From NCBI GenBank assembly GCA_028683995.1, contig JAQUGU010000032.1:1-5688 (forward strand): DNA of 5,688 nt. Reading direction: 5' to 3'. The translations under genes were made by a program, and so were the position numbers. Positions 1-5,688 of this stretch are shown piece by piece. Origin of the DNA: Syntrophomonadaceae bacterium (GTDB lineage: Bacteria; Bacillota; Syntrophomonadia; Syntrophomonadales; Syntrophomonadaceae). Numbering within the stretch: position 1 is the first letter of the stretch; every line of letters begins with the position of its first letter. The notes beneath the pieces were generated by a model. It saw only the letters and a program-made list of their open reading frames with translations, made no database searches and was not told where the DNA came from.

Positions 1-365
1 ATGATTATAGACTTAATGGTCAGGGGGCTGAATTACGGAAAGAACTAAAATACTGGTTATCGCATAAAGCCATCGAAATAATTGAAATGTCTCCCTCATC
101 AACCAGAAATTCAGCATATCTTAAGGCGGGTTATTATATTGCTGAGCACAGTGATGTTTTAATCGCCATCTGGGATGGCAATGAACAAGAAGACAGTTCC
201 ATAACAGTTCAAATTGTTGATAAAGCCGAAAAGCTAAATAAACCCGTCTGTCATATCTGGGCGGACAACTTTGAATTGGACCCAATGAATACGAAAATCA
301 GAGGCAAATGTGGTCAAATACGCTATAAGAATTTTGATGGCCATGAGGAAGGTAAATGGAAGTGA
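1..365 (+). CDS. SLOG/Rossmann-like protein, 3' part only
   Basis: The reading frame is open from the window edge (first full codon at position 3) to the TGA at 363-365, giving 120 visible residues. An internal ATG exists at 87, but the protein-like sequence continues upstream of it, so I treat the gene as cut by the window and not as starting there. The centre reads AYLKAGYYIAEHSDVLIAIW followed by DG, then a helix (VQIVDKAEKLNKPV) and the strand CHIW. A YxxAGxxIAxxSDxLIAxWDG strand-helix pattern is typical of SLOG-superfamily and related nucleotide-binding Rossmann-like proteins, some of which sense or cleave nucleotide derivatives in defence systems. The Gly-Gly-Thr usually expected after WDG is replaced by EDSSIT, so ligand binding may differ. 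It is convergent with the ATPase operon and therefore separately transcribed. G+C is about 38% by hand count over the first 300 bases, lower than in the neighbouring ATPase genes. A deoxyribosyltransferase-like fold is an alternative. Confidence 0.6.
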   Translation, partial: DYRLNGQGAELRKELKYWLSHKAIEIIEMSPSSTRNSAYLKAGYYIAEHSDVLIAIWDGNEQEDSSITVQIVDKAEKLNKPVCHIWADNFELDPMNTKIRGKCGQIRYKNFDGHEEGKWK

Positions 366-391
366 TTTGACCGGAGGTATCCTGTAGGGGA

Positions 392-435
392 TGTCGCGGG
401 TGTCGCGGGCGGGGGTGTCGCGGGGGTGTCGCGGG
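392..435. repeat. Four tandem TGTCGCGGG units
   Basis: The 9-base unit TGTCGCGGG occurs exactly at 392-400, 401-409, 416-424 and 427-435, with G-rich spacers of 0, 6 and 2 bases. The last copy is also the left head of the inverted repeat that follows. The array looks like slippage or partial duplication of the head of that repeat element. It lies in the gap between two convergent genes and has no coding potential that I can support. Confidence 0.8.
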
Positions 436-503
436 GACGGTTCTCGCGACACCAACACCTGCTGTTTCAACAATAGTGTCAAGAGAACCGTCCCCATGAC
501 ACC
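425..503. repeat. REP-like imperfect inverted repeat
   Basis: The left arm 425-452 and right arm 476-503 are inverted copies of each other with 24 of 28 positions matching, separated by 23 bases. The core is perfect: GGGGACGGTTCTC at 433-445 against GAGAACCGTCCCC at 483-495. Each arm is also a small palindrome: GGTGTCGCG (425-433) pairs with CGCGACACC (445-453), and GTGTC (476-480) pairs with GACAC (498-502). Nested palindromes of this kind are typical of REP/BIME elements mobilised by Y1 transposases of the RAYT (IS200-like) family. No transposase is present in the window. The element lies 4 bases past the stop codon of the leftward ATPase gene and about 60 bases past the stop of the rightward gene, so it may stop or stabilise transcripts from both sides. 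There is no adjacent T-run, so I do not call a canonical intrinsic terminator. Confidence 0.85.
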
Positions 504-507
504 GGGA

Positions 508-1722
508 CTATTCTTCCTGGACACATTCATCCAGAGAAGGCAAATCGTCTTCCAGGTACCGTGGCTCTCCCAGGTCGTTGATTTGAATATTACCGGCCTG
601 ACCGTACTGGTAAAGCTGATCCAGGAATTCCACAGCGGCACGGATTCGGGTTCTTAATAGATAGCCCCGGGTTTCGGTAGCCTTTAGCACTTCGCGCACA
701 TCCAGCTGCGGCGTCCAGCCGTAGGCACGACCATGAAAATCCTGCACTTGTTCCAGAACCCCGAGAATTTCATCCTGGTTCAAGGGCTGCAGCTGCGGAG
801 CTGCTACAATATGGTTGAGAACCTTTTCGATTGGTTCCCGTTCCGCGCGATCCACATAGACAGTAGCCATGTTTTCAAAATCGTGCTTGGATTCCACTAC
901 ATCTTCCACATAGGATGCCCCCAGGGCAAACATGGTAAAAGTGGATTCCAGTCGCGAATATTGCTCGGGGAAAAGGAAAGAAGCCATATTCTTATAAGCG
1001 GTGAGACGGGCCTTCTTGCCCAGTCTACCCAAGAGCTCGGTTTCATCAAACAGTATCACCCAACCGTTATAACCCAGCAGTTTAAACAGATGGCTTAACG
1101 TGGCCAAGTAATCCATACTGTGACGGGTCTTGCTGAAGGGCACCGAGAAACGCACGGTTTGAGCAAAAATTCTTTTGTAAATCTGACGCAAGCGAGAATT
1201 AGTTATGAAGTCGCCTTCCAGATCTGCCATGAGTAAGTACTTGTCATCTGGATCATCAACACTTAAATAGGATCTGAAAACATAGAATAGCTTGTCGGTT
1301 TCGAGGTGTTTGCTGGTAAAGGATAATATATCCTGAGCTATTGGACTATTGGGGCTAATGTCCTGCAACACATGTTGAAATCCGGGCTGCAGCCGTTGGG
1401 GCAGATAAGTGTTGCTGACCAGTTTTTGGTAAGCCAGGTAGAGCTTATCAAACGGAGTTTCTTTGCTCAGGGAAACCAGGCTGACAACCATATTATTGCT
1501 ATGCGCTAAATTGAATACGGTATTTAAAAGGTGCGTTTTACCTTCTCCGTATTTGCCGGAAACCACCATGCCGCTGGATTCTCCGGTATCTCTGACCCGA
1601 TCCAATTTACGGGAGACCTGCTCCATTAATTCGGGTCGGGCGGAGGAGAAATAGTGTCCCACAGCCCGGGAAGATACTCCCGAACGCAAGGCCTCAATTA
1701 CCTTTTGGGCTTCAAAATCCAT
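508..1722 (-). CDS. DUF2791 (BREX-type) P-loop ATPase, intact motifs
   Basis: This encodes a 404-residue cytoplasmic ATPase of the AAA-like class. Walker A is GKYGEGKT (residues 56-63, Lys62). Walker B is VILFDE (222-227), preceded by LGYNGW, a context typical of the DUF2791 / BREX ATP-binding family. The C-terminal third contains HGRAYGW and a run RTRIRAAVEFLDQLYQYG, which match the helical end of that family as I remember it. Related proteins include BrxD of BREX type 2 and the ATPase of the Shango anti-phage system; I cannot tell which is nearest. It is the last gene of a leftward operon. Its ATG overlaps the preceding stop by one base (TAATG), and a GGAAGGAG site lies 10 bases upstream inside the preceding gene, which fixes the start and implies translational coupling. 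The gene ends with TAG at 508-510, next to the REP-like repeat. No membrane segment or signal peptide is visible. It probably powers remodelling or loading of a partner on DNA; that role is inferred. Confidence 0.85.
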   Translation of the reverse strand: MDFEAQKVIEALRSGVSSRAVGHYFSSARPELMEQVSRKLDRVRDTGESSGMVVSGKYGEGKTHLLNTVFNLAHSNNMVVSLVSLSKETPFDKLYLAYQKLVSNTYLPQRLQPGFQHVLQDISPNSPIAQDILSFTSKHLETDKLFYVFRSYLSVDDPDDKYLLMADLEGDFITNSRLRQIYKRIFAQTVRFSVPFSKTRHSMDYLATLSHLFKLLGYNGWVILFDETELLGRLGKKARLTAYKNMASFLFPEQYSRLESTFTMFALGASYVEDVVESKHDFENMATVYVDRAEREPIEKVLNHIVAAPQLQPLNQDEILGVLEQVQDFHGRAYGWTPQLDVREVLKATETRGYLLRTRIRAAVEFLDQLYQYGQAGNIQINDLGEPRYLEDDLPSLDECVQEE

Positions 1723-2945
1723 TATTGCTCGACTCCTTCCTGAACAGTGGTCAGATTTACCTGCCGGGGCAGAGATACTTTGCCAAACCGAGCCCGAGCG
1801 TGGAGTTCTTCGGCAGTGCTCAGCGTTATGGGCCGGGCTCCTGAATCTAGACGATTAATCACTGAGGCCAGGCGAGCAGACATTTCCACTATGTTTTCGG
1901 GTGTGTAGACTTCGTCAATTAGGCGGTCTAAATCCACAATGTCGGCGAAGCGGTTAAAACGGGCACCCTCTATTTCGTTCTGGATACGCATCCACAACGC
2001 TTGATAAGATTTCAAACCGGCCCTGTCATCGTCTATCAACCGGCGCTCAAATGAAAAAACAAACATGGTATTTTTCAAGGTATCTATTTCATCAATCAAT
2101 TCCCGAATACTCTCATAGGCATCCTCACGCTTCAAACGGGTGTAACGTATAGTTTCGGTACTATCTGCTCCGACCAGAATCTCCATATCGTCAATAGATA
2201 TTACCAGCCCCTTGTAACCTGCCAGGCGACAGACTTCTACCAGCGAGCGCAGCATATGACGAGCATTATATTTGGTGATTCTACTGGGAGACAGGCCCAG
2301 GCGACGCAGAGAAGGCAGACGAGCTTCCCGGCTTCCTTCCAACCATAAGAGCAACAGGCGGCAACTGGGTTCCTCCAGGGTGGGGTAGCCCAGCAAACTC
2401 CCAGTCAAAAGGGAGCAAGCCAGGGCAAAGTTATTATCTATGAGTGGGTTGGCCAAAAATAGCTGCTCAAGTTGCTGGCGTATTTCCCGTTTGGTCAAAG
2501 GATCCAGCTGTCCCTGACTGGACAGATAGTCAGCAAAAGTCATATCCTCGGGAATTTCAGCCGGGTTATAGCCCAACTGCCGAATAACCTCGCAACAGCA
2601 TGGTTGCAAACACTCCATCAGGTTGACCTGGTGTAAAACCGCCACATAGATTTCTTTAAAATCATGGATCCATACTTCCCGAGCCGAAAGGCTAACCGGA
2701 ATATAGCCCATGTTATCTGCTTCCATAGCCAGCATTTCCAGGAAATGAGTTCTTCCACTTCCGGTTCGACCGGTTAAAAACTTTATTTTGCTGCCTCCCT
2801 GGGACAGATAGTCAGCCAGATATTTTTCCTTCCAAAAATCCAATATGAAATCGCTACCCACAGATATCTCCTGCAGGATTTCGCGATTACCAGGAGGCTG
2901 TCCCTGTTTTAAAAGAGCCAGGGCTGATTTAATATCGTTATCCAA
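1722..2945 (-). CDS. DUF2791-like ATPase paralogue, degenerate Walker motifs
   Basis: This encodes a 407-residue protein built like its downstream neighbour: an N-terminal helical lead, a P-loop near residue 60, LAGYKGLVISIDD near 241-253, and GLKSYQALWMRIQ in the C-terminal half, a pattern I associate with DUF2791. The P-loop is GRTGSGRT (59-66), so the catalytic Lys is Arg65 (codon AGA, + strand 2751-2753). Walker B ends Asp252-Asp253 instead of Asp-Glu. Both changes predict weak or no ATP hydrolysis, with nucleotide binding possibly retained, so it may be a structural partner of the intact ATPase downstream. A cysteine cluster (Cys112, Cys116-118) is also present. The start is TTG at 2945-2943, supported by GGGAGG 7 bases upstream. 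It begins 15 bases after the stop of the first operon gene and overlaps the next gene by one base. The reading frame is full length with no frameshift, so this is a conserved-looking variant and not an obvious pseudogene. Confidence 0.8.
   Translation of the reverse strand: MDNDIKSALALLKQGQPPGNREILQEISVGSDFILDFWKEKYLADYLSQGGSKIKFLTGRTGSGRTHFLEMLAMEADNMGYIPVSLSAREVWIHDFKEIYVAVLHQVNLMECLQPCCCEVIRQLGYNPAEIPEDMTFADYLSSQGQLDPLTKREIRQQLEQLFLANPLIDNNFALACSLLTGSLLGYPTLEEPSCRLLLLWLEGSREARLPSLRRLGLSPSRITKYNARHMLRSLVEVCRLAGYKGLVISIDDMEILVGADSTETIRYTRLKREDAYESIRELIDEIDTLKNTMFVFSFERRLIDDDRAGLKSYQALWMRIQNEIEGARFNRFADIVDLDRLIDEVYTPENIVEMSARLASVINRLDSGARPITLSTAEELHARARFGKVSLPRQVNLTTVQEGVEQ
1733..1740 (-). 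promoter_or_regulatory. RBS inside upstream gene, coupled start
   Basis: Read on the minus strand this is GGAAGGAG. It lies 10 bases before the ATG at 1722 and within the last codons of the preceding ATPase gene, whose TAA overlaps that ATG (TAATG). The arrangement favours re-initiation and matched expression of the two ATPases. Confidence 0.75.
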
Positions 2946-2952
2946 AGCTATT

Positions 2953-2958
2953 CCTCCC
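2953..2958 (-). promoter_or_regulatory. RBS that decides a TTG start
   Basis: Read on the minus strand this is GGGAGG, 7 bases upstream of the TTG at 2945-2943. It fills most of the 15-base gap after the preceding gene's TGA. There is no nearby ATG in frame with as good a site, so TTG is the preferred start. Confidence 0.75.
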
Positions 2959-2960
2959 TA

Positions 2961-3773
2961 TCAGCTCAAAGCCAGGTCAGGCGTTGCCGCTTCGAAAAAG
3001 CGAATGGTGGCTAGATACTGCTCCCGGCCCTCCTGATCAAGAATGCGGATAGCCTTATTTATGTTGCGGCTGGGGCCAAACTGAAACTGCCGTCCATCCT
3101 CGGTGAAATGCAAATCTGAGGCATAAAGTCGGGCCAGGTCAAAAGCGAAGCTCTGCTGGTCGTAGTCTCTGCGAAATCGTCGCATAGGGGTCAAAAAATT
3201 GTAGAGACTCTTCAGATAAATGTCTCCCACCGCTGCAGCTTGCGGTTTACCCTGGTTTTGTTTCAACAGCGCCAGGTCATAAGCAGATGCCAATTCCTTG
3301 ATGAAAACACGGGGATCAAACGAGACCCGCAGCATTTTATCCCGATGGGTCTTTACCTCCTGTACAAAGACCAGGGGGCGTAAACACTGAACCCGTTTGC
3401 GATCCAGGTATAAATCCAGGTTTTCAACATCCACCTTGACCCGGAAAGGAAACATTTCATAAGTGGGAAAGTCGCCTTTTACGTCAACCTCCAGGCTTTT
3501 ACAATAGCCCAGCACCTGTTCTGCGAAGTCTCCGTTTTCTACATAGGCACGAATCCCGAAATCATCAACCTGGCCCTGCATGCTGACCAGCAACGCCTCC
3601 TGTTCCTGCAGGAGACTGCGCATTGCTCCTATATCACGAGTCCAGCTCTTGAGATCGCCTTTATCTAAATCTTTACTCAGGCGCTTAAATAGTTTTTGCA
3701 GATTGCTGATTTTATCCTTTAGATCCCTTTCCGATGGTAGTACCTGTTTCAATAACTCCTCATAATCTGCCAT
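2961..3773 (-). CDS. Unrecognised 270-residue protein, helical N-terminus
   Basis: I do not recognise the family. The first gene of the leftward operon, it starts at an ATG with AAAGGAG 8 bases upstream (3782-3788), and an in-frame stop lies shortly before it. Residues about 5-70 are rich in Leu, Lys, Glu and Asp and look like a helical hairpin or short coiled coil. Residues about 96-125 look like beta strands (FPFRVKVDVENLDLYLD). The C-terminal part is basic and aromatic (residues such as YNFLTPMRRFRRDYD), and then helical to the end. There is no Walker motif, no obvious nuclease or methyltransferase signature, no zinc-binding cysteine pattern, no signal peptide and no membrane segment. Its place ahead of two ATPases, with a 15-base gap, suggests an adaptor, substrate-recognition or regulatory subunit of the same complex. 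That role is inference from context only. Confidence 0.8.
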   Translation of the reverse strand: MADYEELLKQVLPSERDLKDKISNLQKLFKRLSKDLDKGDLKSWTRDIGAMRSLLQEQEALLVSMQGQVDDFGIRAYVENGDFAEQVLGYCKSLEVDVKGDFPTYEMFPFRVKVDVENLDLYLDRKRVQCLRPLVFVQEVKTHRDKMLRVSFDPRVFIKELASAYDLALLKQNQGKPQAAAVGDIYLKSLYNFLTPMRRFRRDYDQQSFAFDLARLYASDLHFTEDGRQFQFGPSRNINKAIRILDQEGREQYLATIRFFEAATPDLALS

Positions 3774-3852
3774 TTCAATCGCTCCTTTATGTAATCAATT
3801 TATTTTTACTATCGTTTTGAAAAATCGACTTGCACAGGAATCCTTTTTGGCA

Positions 3853-3881
3853 ATTATACTCAGGTGATACTCCTCTTAAAA
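3853..3881 (-). promoter_or_regulatory. Candidate sigma-A promoter of the leftward operon
   Basis: The minus strand has a perfect -10 box TATAAT (3858-3853). A poor -35 candidate TTTTAA (3881-3876) lies 17 bases upstream and matches TTGACA at only three positions. Transcription would start near 3846 and give a leader of about 70 bases before the ATG at 3773. The weak -35 suggests that an activator or alternative contacts may be needed. Confidence 0.45.
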
Positions 3882-3967
3882 GTCCTAAAATAAATTTCGA
3901 CACCCGCTAATTATTTCCTTCTAACAAACTTGGGACTTGACTCCGAGTTATGGTTAAGTTATTGATC

Positions 3968-3996
3968 TTGCCGCCATAATCCAATGGTGTCATACT
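3968..3996 (+). promoter_or_regulatory. Candidate promoter of the helicase gene
   Basis: TTGCCG (3968-3973) and CATACT (3991-3996) are separated by 17 bases and each match the sigma-A consensus at four of six positions. The start of transcription would be near 4003, about 46 bases before the ATG. TTGACT at 3937-3942 lies nearby but has only a poor -10 partner at 3960-3965, so this call is weak. Confidence 0.3.
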
Positions 3997-4033
3997 AAGA
4001 TTATACAAAAGATATATTAAGATTATCGGGAAT

Positions 4034-4040
4034 AGGTGAG
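4034..4040 (+). promoter_or_regulatory. RBS of the helicase gene
   Basis: AGGTGAG lies 8 bases before the ATG at 4049. An in-frame TGA at 4037-4039 overlaps this site, so the coding region cannot begin further upstream. Confidence 0.65.
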
Positions 4041-4048
4041 AAAATAAC

Positions 4049-5688
4049 ATGGGTTTAATCCATAATGAAAATTCTATCTGGCTGATGACCTCCAGTTCCA
4101 ATATTTATGGTTCGTTGCGCAAAGATTTGTTTCCCTGGCAGATGGAATGCCTGAATATCTGGTTTCAGAACCAGGGGCGAGGCATTGTAAATGTAGTCAC
4201 CGGTGCTGGGAAAACCGTACTGGCGCTAGGGGCAATTGCCAGGCTGGAATCCGCATTATCCGCAGCGCCCGGACTGAGTTTGAAAATTAAAATTGTAGTT
4301 CCCAAAATATTTCTTGCCCATCAATGGGCGCAGACATTGCAGGACGATCTGGCTATTTCCCGTGAAGATATTGGGATTTATTCCGGGGTGCATAAAGCTC
4401 CTCCCCACCGCAAGTATATGATCTATGTGGTAAACTCGGCCCGCTACACATTGGCTCGGCATTTGTTGGAAGACTACCGGGATGGTTATGCCATATTGCT
4501 CATTGCTGATGAATGTCATCATTATAGTAGTCCGGAAAATTCACGTATATTTGATTTCATTGAAAAAATCTCCACCGGTGCTGCACCTTCGCGTTACTAT
4601 GCCCTGGGTTTATCAGCAACTCCGGAAACAGCCGCCTATCAGGAGAAACTAGTTCCGGCGCTGGGTCCCGAGATATTCAAATATGGATTTGCTGATGCGC
4701 TGAATGCCAATATCATTAGCTCCTTCGCAATCTTCAATCTGAAGCTGAAATTTACCCAGTACGAAGAACAACAATATGTGGACTTAAGCGAGCAGCTTAC
4801 CCGAGCCCTGGAGAGACTAATGCAGCTTTGCCCTTTCCTGAACGGTTTAAGCAGTCAGCAGTTTTTCGCCACCCTGGAGCAGTTGGCCCAGGCATCTGAG
4901 GATTCAACCATAGCAGGACTGGCTCGTTCAGTACTCGTTCTGGCCATTAATCGAAAAGATGTAGTCTATCGGGCCGAGTCCCGCATAAGTTGTGTACAGA
5001 ACCTGCTTACCCGGATTCCGCAGACTTCGAAAGTATTGATATTTAATGAAAGAATTGAAGTGACCGAAACCATCTACGAACGCTTGCAGCAGCAATTTCC
5101 CGGACAAGTGGGACGTTATCATTCGGAAATGGATGAGGGGAGTAGAAAAATCATGCTGCGTAAATATCAGGACTCGGAAATTCGTATACTGGTGAGCTGC
5201 CGGGCATTGGATGAAGGCCTGAATGTTCCGGAAACCGATGTTGGTATAATCGCTTCGTCCACCAGCAGCAACCGGCAACGTGTTCAGAGACTGGGCAGGA
5301 TATTACGCCGTTCAGGGCAAGAGCATACGGCCTGCCTGTATTACCTCTATATAGGTTCATCCAACGAAGAACAGGAATTGCTGACTGACATAAGTCAGGA
5401 ACTGGCGGGGGTGATTCCGATGCTGGACCTGGATTATGAGCAGGAGAACCAGTCCTTCCTGCATCCTGCCTACCAGGCTTTAGCTGATCGAGTTCTGGAT
5501 TATGCTCATCGAAAAGCTTGGAGTTCCAAAACCGTCAGCGAGATAGAAAGAAACCTGGAACGGGGCAAACTGGGTTGCGATTGGTGGGCTTCGGAAAAGG
5601 CCTGCAGTTTGCGTATCCAGTCAGCACCCTCCCGCTCAGAGCGCAATTATTGGATAACCATGCGACTACTGGTACAAGCCAGCCTTGG
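4049..5688 (+). CDS. SF2 DEAD/DEAH-type helicase (XPB/SSL2-like), 3' truncated
   Basis: The frame is open from the ATG at 4049 to the window end: 546 visible codons and no stop. The motifs of a superfamily 2 helicase appear in order: a conserved FPWQ with Gln31, motif I VTGAGKT (50-56), Ia VVPKIFLAHQW (83-93), II DECH (154-157), III SAT (189-191), IV-like KVLIF (328-332), V SCRALDEGLNVPETD (383-397), and VI QRVQRLGRILRR (410-421). This order and the DECH box fit the COG1061 / XPB-like branch of ATP-driven DNA translocases. A helical linker of about 110 residues (roughly 216-325) separates the two RecA-like lobes. After residue 430 there is a C-terminal extension with Trp-rich stretches (such as CDWWASEKAC) that I cannot assign. 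It is divergent from the ATPase operon; SF2 helicases next to DUF2791 ATPases occur in anti-phage and DNA-processing loci. It probably acts on DNA in the cytoplasm together with those ATPases. Confidence 0.9.
   Translation, partial: MGLIHNENSIWLMTSSSNIYGSLRKDLFPWQMECLNIWFQNQGRGIVNVVTGAGKTVLALGAIARLESALSAAPGLSLKIKIVVPKIFLAHQWAQTLQDDLAISREDIGIYSGVHKAPPHRKYMIYVVNSARYTLARHLLEDYRDGYAILLIADECHHYSSPENSRIFDFIEKISTGAAPSRYYALGLSATPETAAYQEKLVPALGPEIFKYGFADALNANIISSFAIFNLKLKFTQYEEQQYVDLSEQLTRALERLMQLCPFLNGLSSQQFFATLEQLAQASEDSTIAGLARSVLVLAINRKDVVYRAESRISCVQNLLTRIPQTSKVLIFNERIEVTETIYERLQQQFPGQVGRYHSEMDEGSRKIMLRKYQDSEIRILVSCRALDEGLNVPETDVGIIASSTSSNRQRVQRLGRILRRSGQEHTACLYYLYIGSSNEEQELLTDISQELAGVIPMLDLDYEQENQSFLHPAYQALADRVLDYAHRKAWSSKTVSEIERNLERGKLGCDWWASEKACSLRIQSAPSRSERNYWITMRLLVQASL

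Larger units (their letters stand above)
3774..4048. other. Divergent intergenic promoter region
   Basis: This 275-base A+T-rich gap separates the leftward operon from the rightward helicase. It contains a candidate promoter in each direction (listed separately) and both ribosome binding sites. A weak dyad, TTATGG at 3948-3953 with CCATAA at 3974-3979, lies just before the helicase side and could be an operator, but it is short and unproven. I see no convincing gene, tRNA or terminator in it. Confidence 0.7.

Noticed and set aside
392..503. CRISPR array
   Set aside because: The repeat units are 9 bases with spacers of 0-6 bases and a palindromic element follows. Spacer length and regularity do not fit CRISPR.
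425..503. Canonical intrinsic terminator
   Set aside because: The hairpin is strong but no T-run follows it on either strand, so only a general role in ending or stabilising transcripts is suggested.
234..641. Leftward 135-codon frame spanning the repeat and both convergent gene ends
   Set aside because: It overlaps two better genes in other frames, translates the repeat into low-complexity Arg/Asp/Pro text, and shows no domain.
391..657. Rightward frame of 88 codons across the repeat and the end of the ATPase gene
   Set aside because: It begins in the GC-rich tandem repeat and runs antisense to the well-supported ATPase gene. Its sequence is repeat translation and shadow.
733..1098. Rightward 121-codon frame inside the ATPase gene
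   Set aside because: It is antisense to conserved ATPase coding sequence and has no ribosome binding site or recognisable domain.
508..3773. Complete BREX type 2 locus
   Set aside because: Only DUF2791-type ATPases and an XPB-like helicase are visible. There is no PglX methyltransferase, PglZ phosphatase, PglW kinase or PglY, and the helicase is not obviously the long BrxHI type.
3907..4101. Leftward 64-codon frame with a hydrophobic stretch in the divergent region
   Set aside because: It would start at a TTG inside the helicase gene, has no ribosome binding site, and covers the likely promoters.

Overview
The window reads as accessory (defence-island-like) DNA from a bacterium, most likely a Firmicute of the class Clostridia. 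This is inferred from strong AGGAG-type ribosome binding sites, a TTG start, tightly packed genes, moderate G+C, and a GGGGACGGTTCTC-type palindromic repeat of a kind I associate with clostridial genomes. The assignment is an inference and no marker gene fixes it.

Layout from left to right. Positions 1-365 hold the 3' end of a rightward gene for a small alpha/beta protein that resembles the SLOG / nucleotide-handling Rossmann-like proteins. Positions 366-507 are a non-coding gap between convergent genes, filled by tandem TGTCGCGGG units and a large imperfect inverted repeat of the REP type. Positions 508-3773 are a three-gene leftward operon. In transcription order it encodes an unrecognised 270-residue protein with a helical N-terminus, a DUF2791-like P-loop ATPase whose Walker motifs are degenerate (Lys to Arg in Walker A, Asp-Asp in Walker B), and a second DUF2791-like ATPase with intact Walker motifs. 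Positions 3774-4048 are a divergent promoter region. From 4049 to the right edge runs a rightward superfamily 2 DNA helicase of the XPB/SSL2 type, cut off by the window end.

The pairing of DUF2791 (BREX-type) ATPases with an SF2 helicase is the hallmark of several anti-phage or DNA-processing systems, in particular Shango (a TerB-domain protein, an ATPase and a helicase) and, more remotely, BREX type 2 (BrxD and BrxHI). No TerB, PglX or PglZ protein is visible, so the named system cannot be confirmed here. The unusual points are the tandem active-plus-degenerate ATPase pair and the extra uncharacterised protein that leads the operon. A reasonable working model is that the two ATPases form a hetero-oligomeric motor or loader, that the 270-residue protein is an adaptor or sensor, and that the divergently expressed helicase acts on DNA. 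The rest of the system may lie beyond position 5688.
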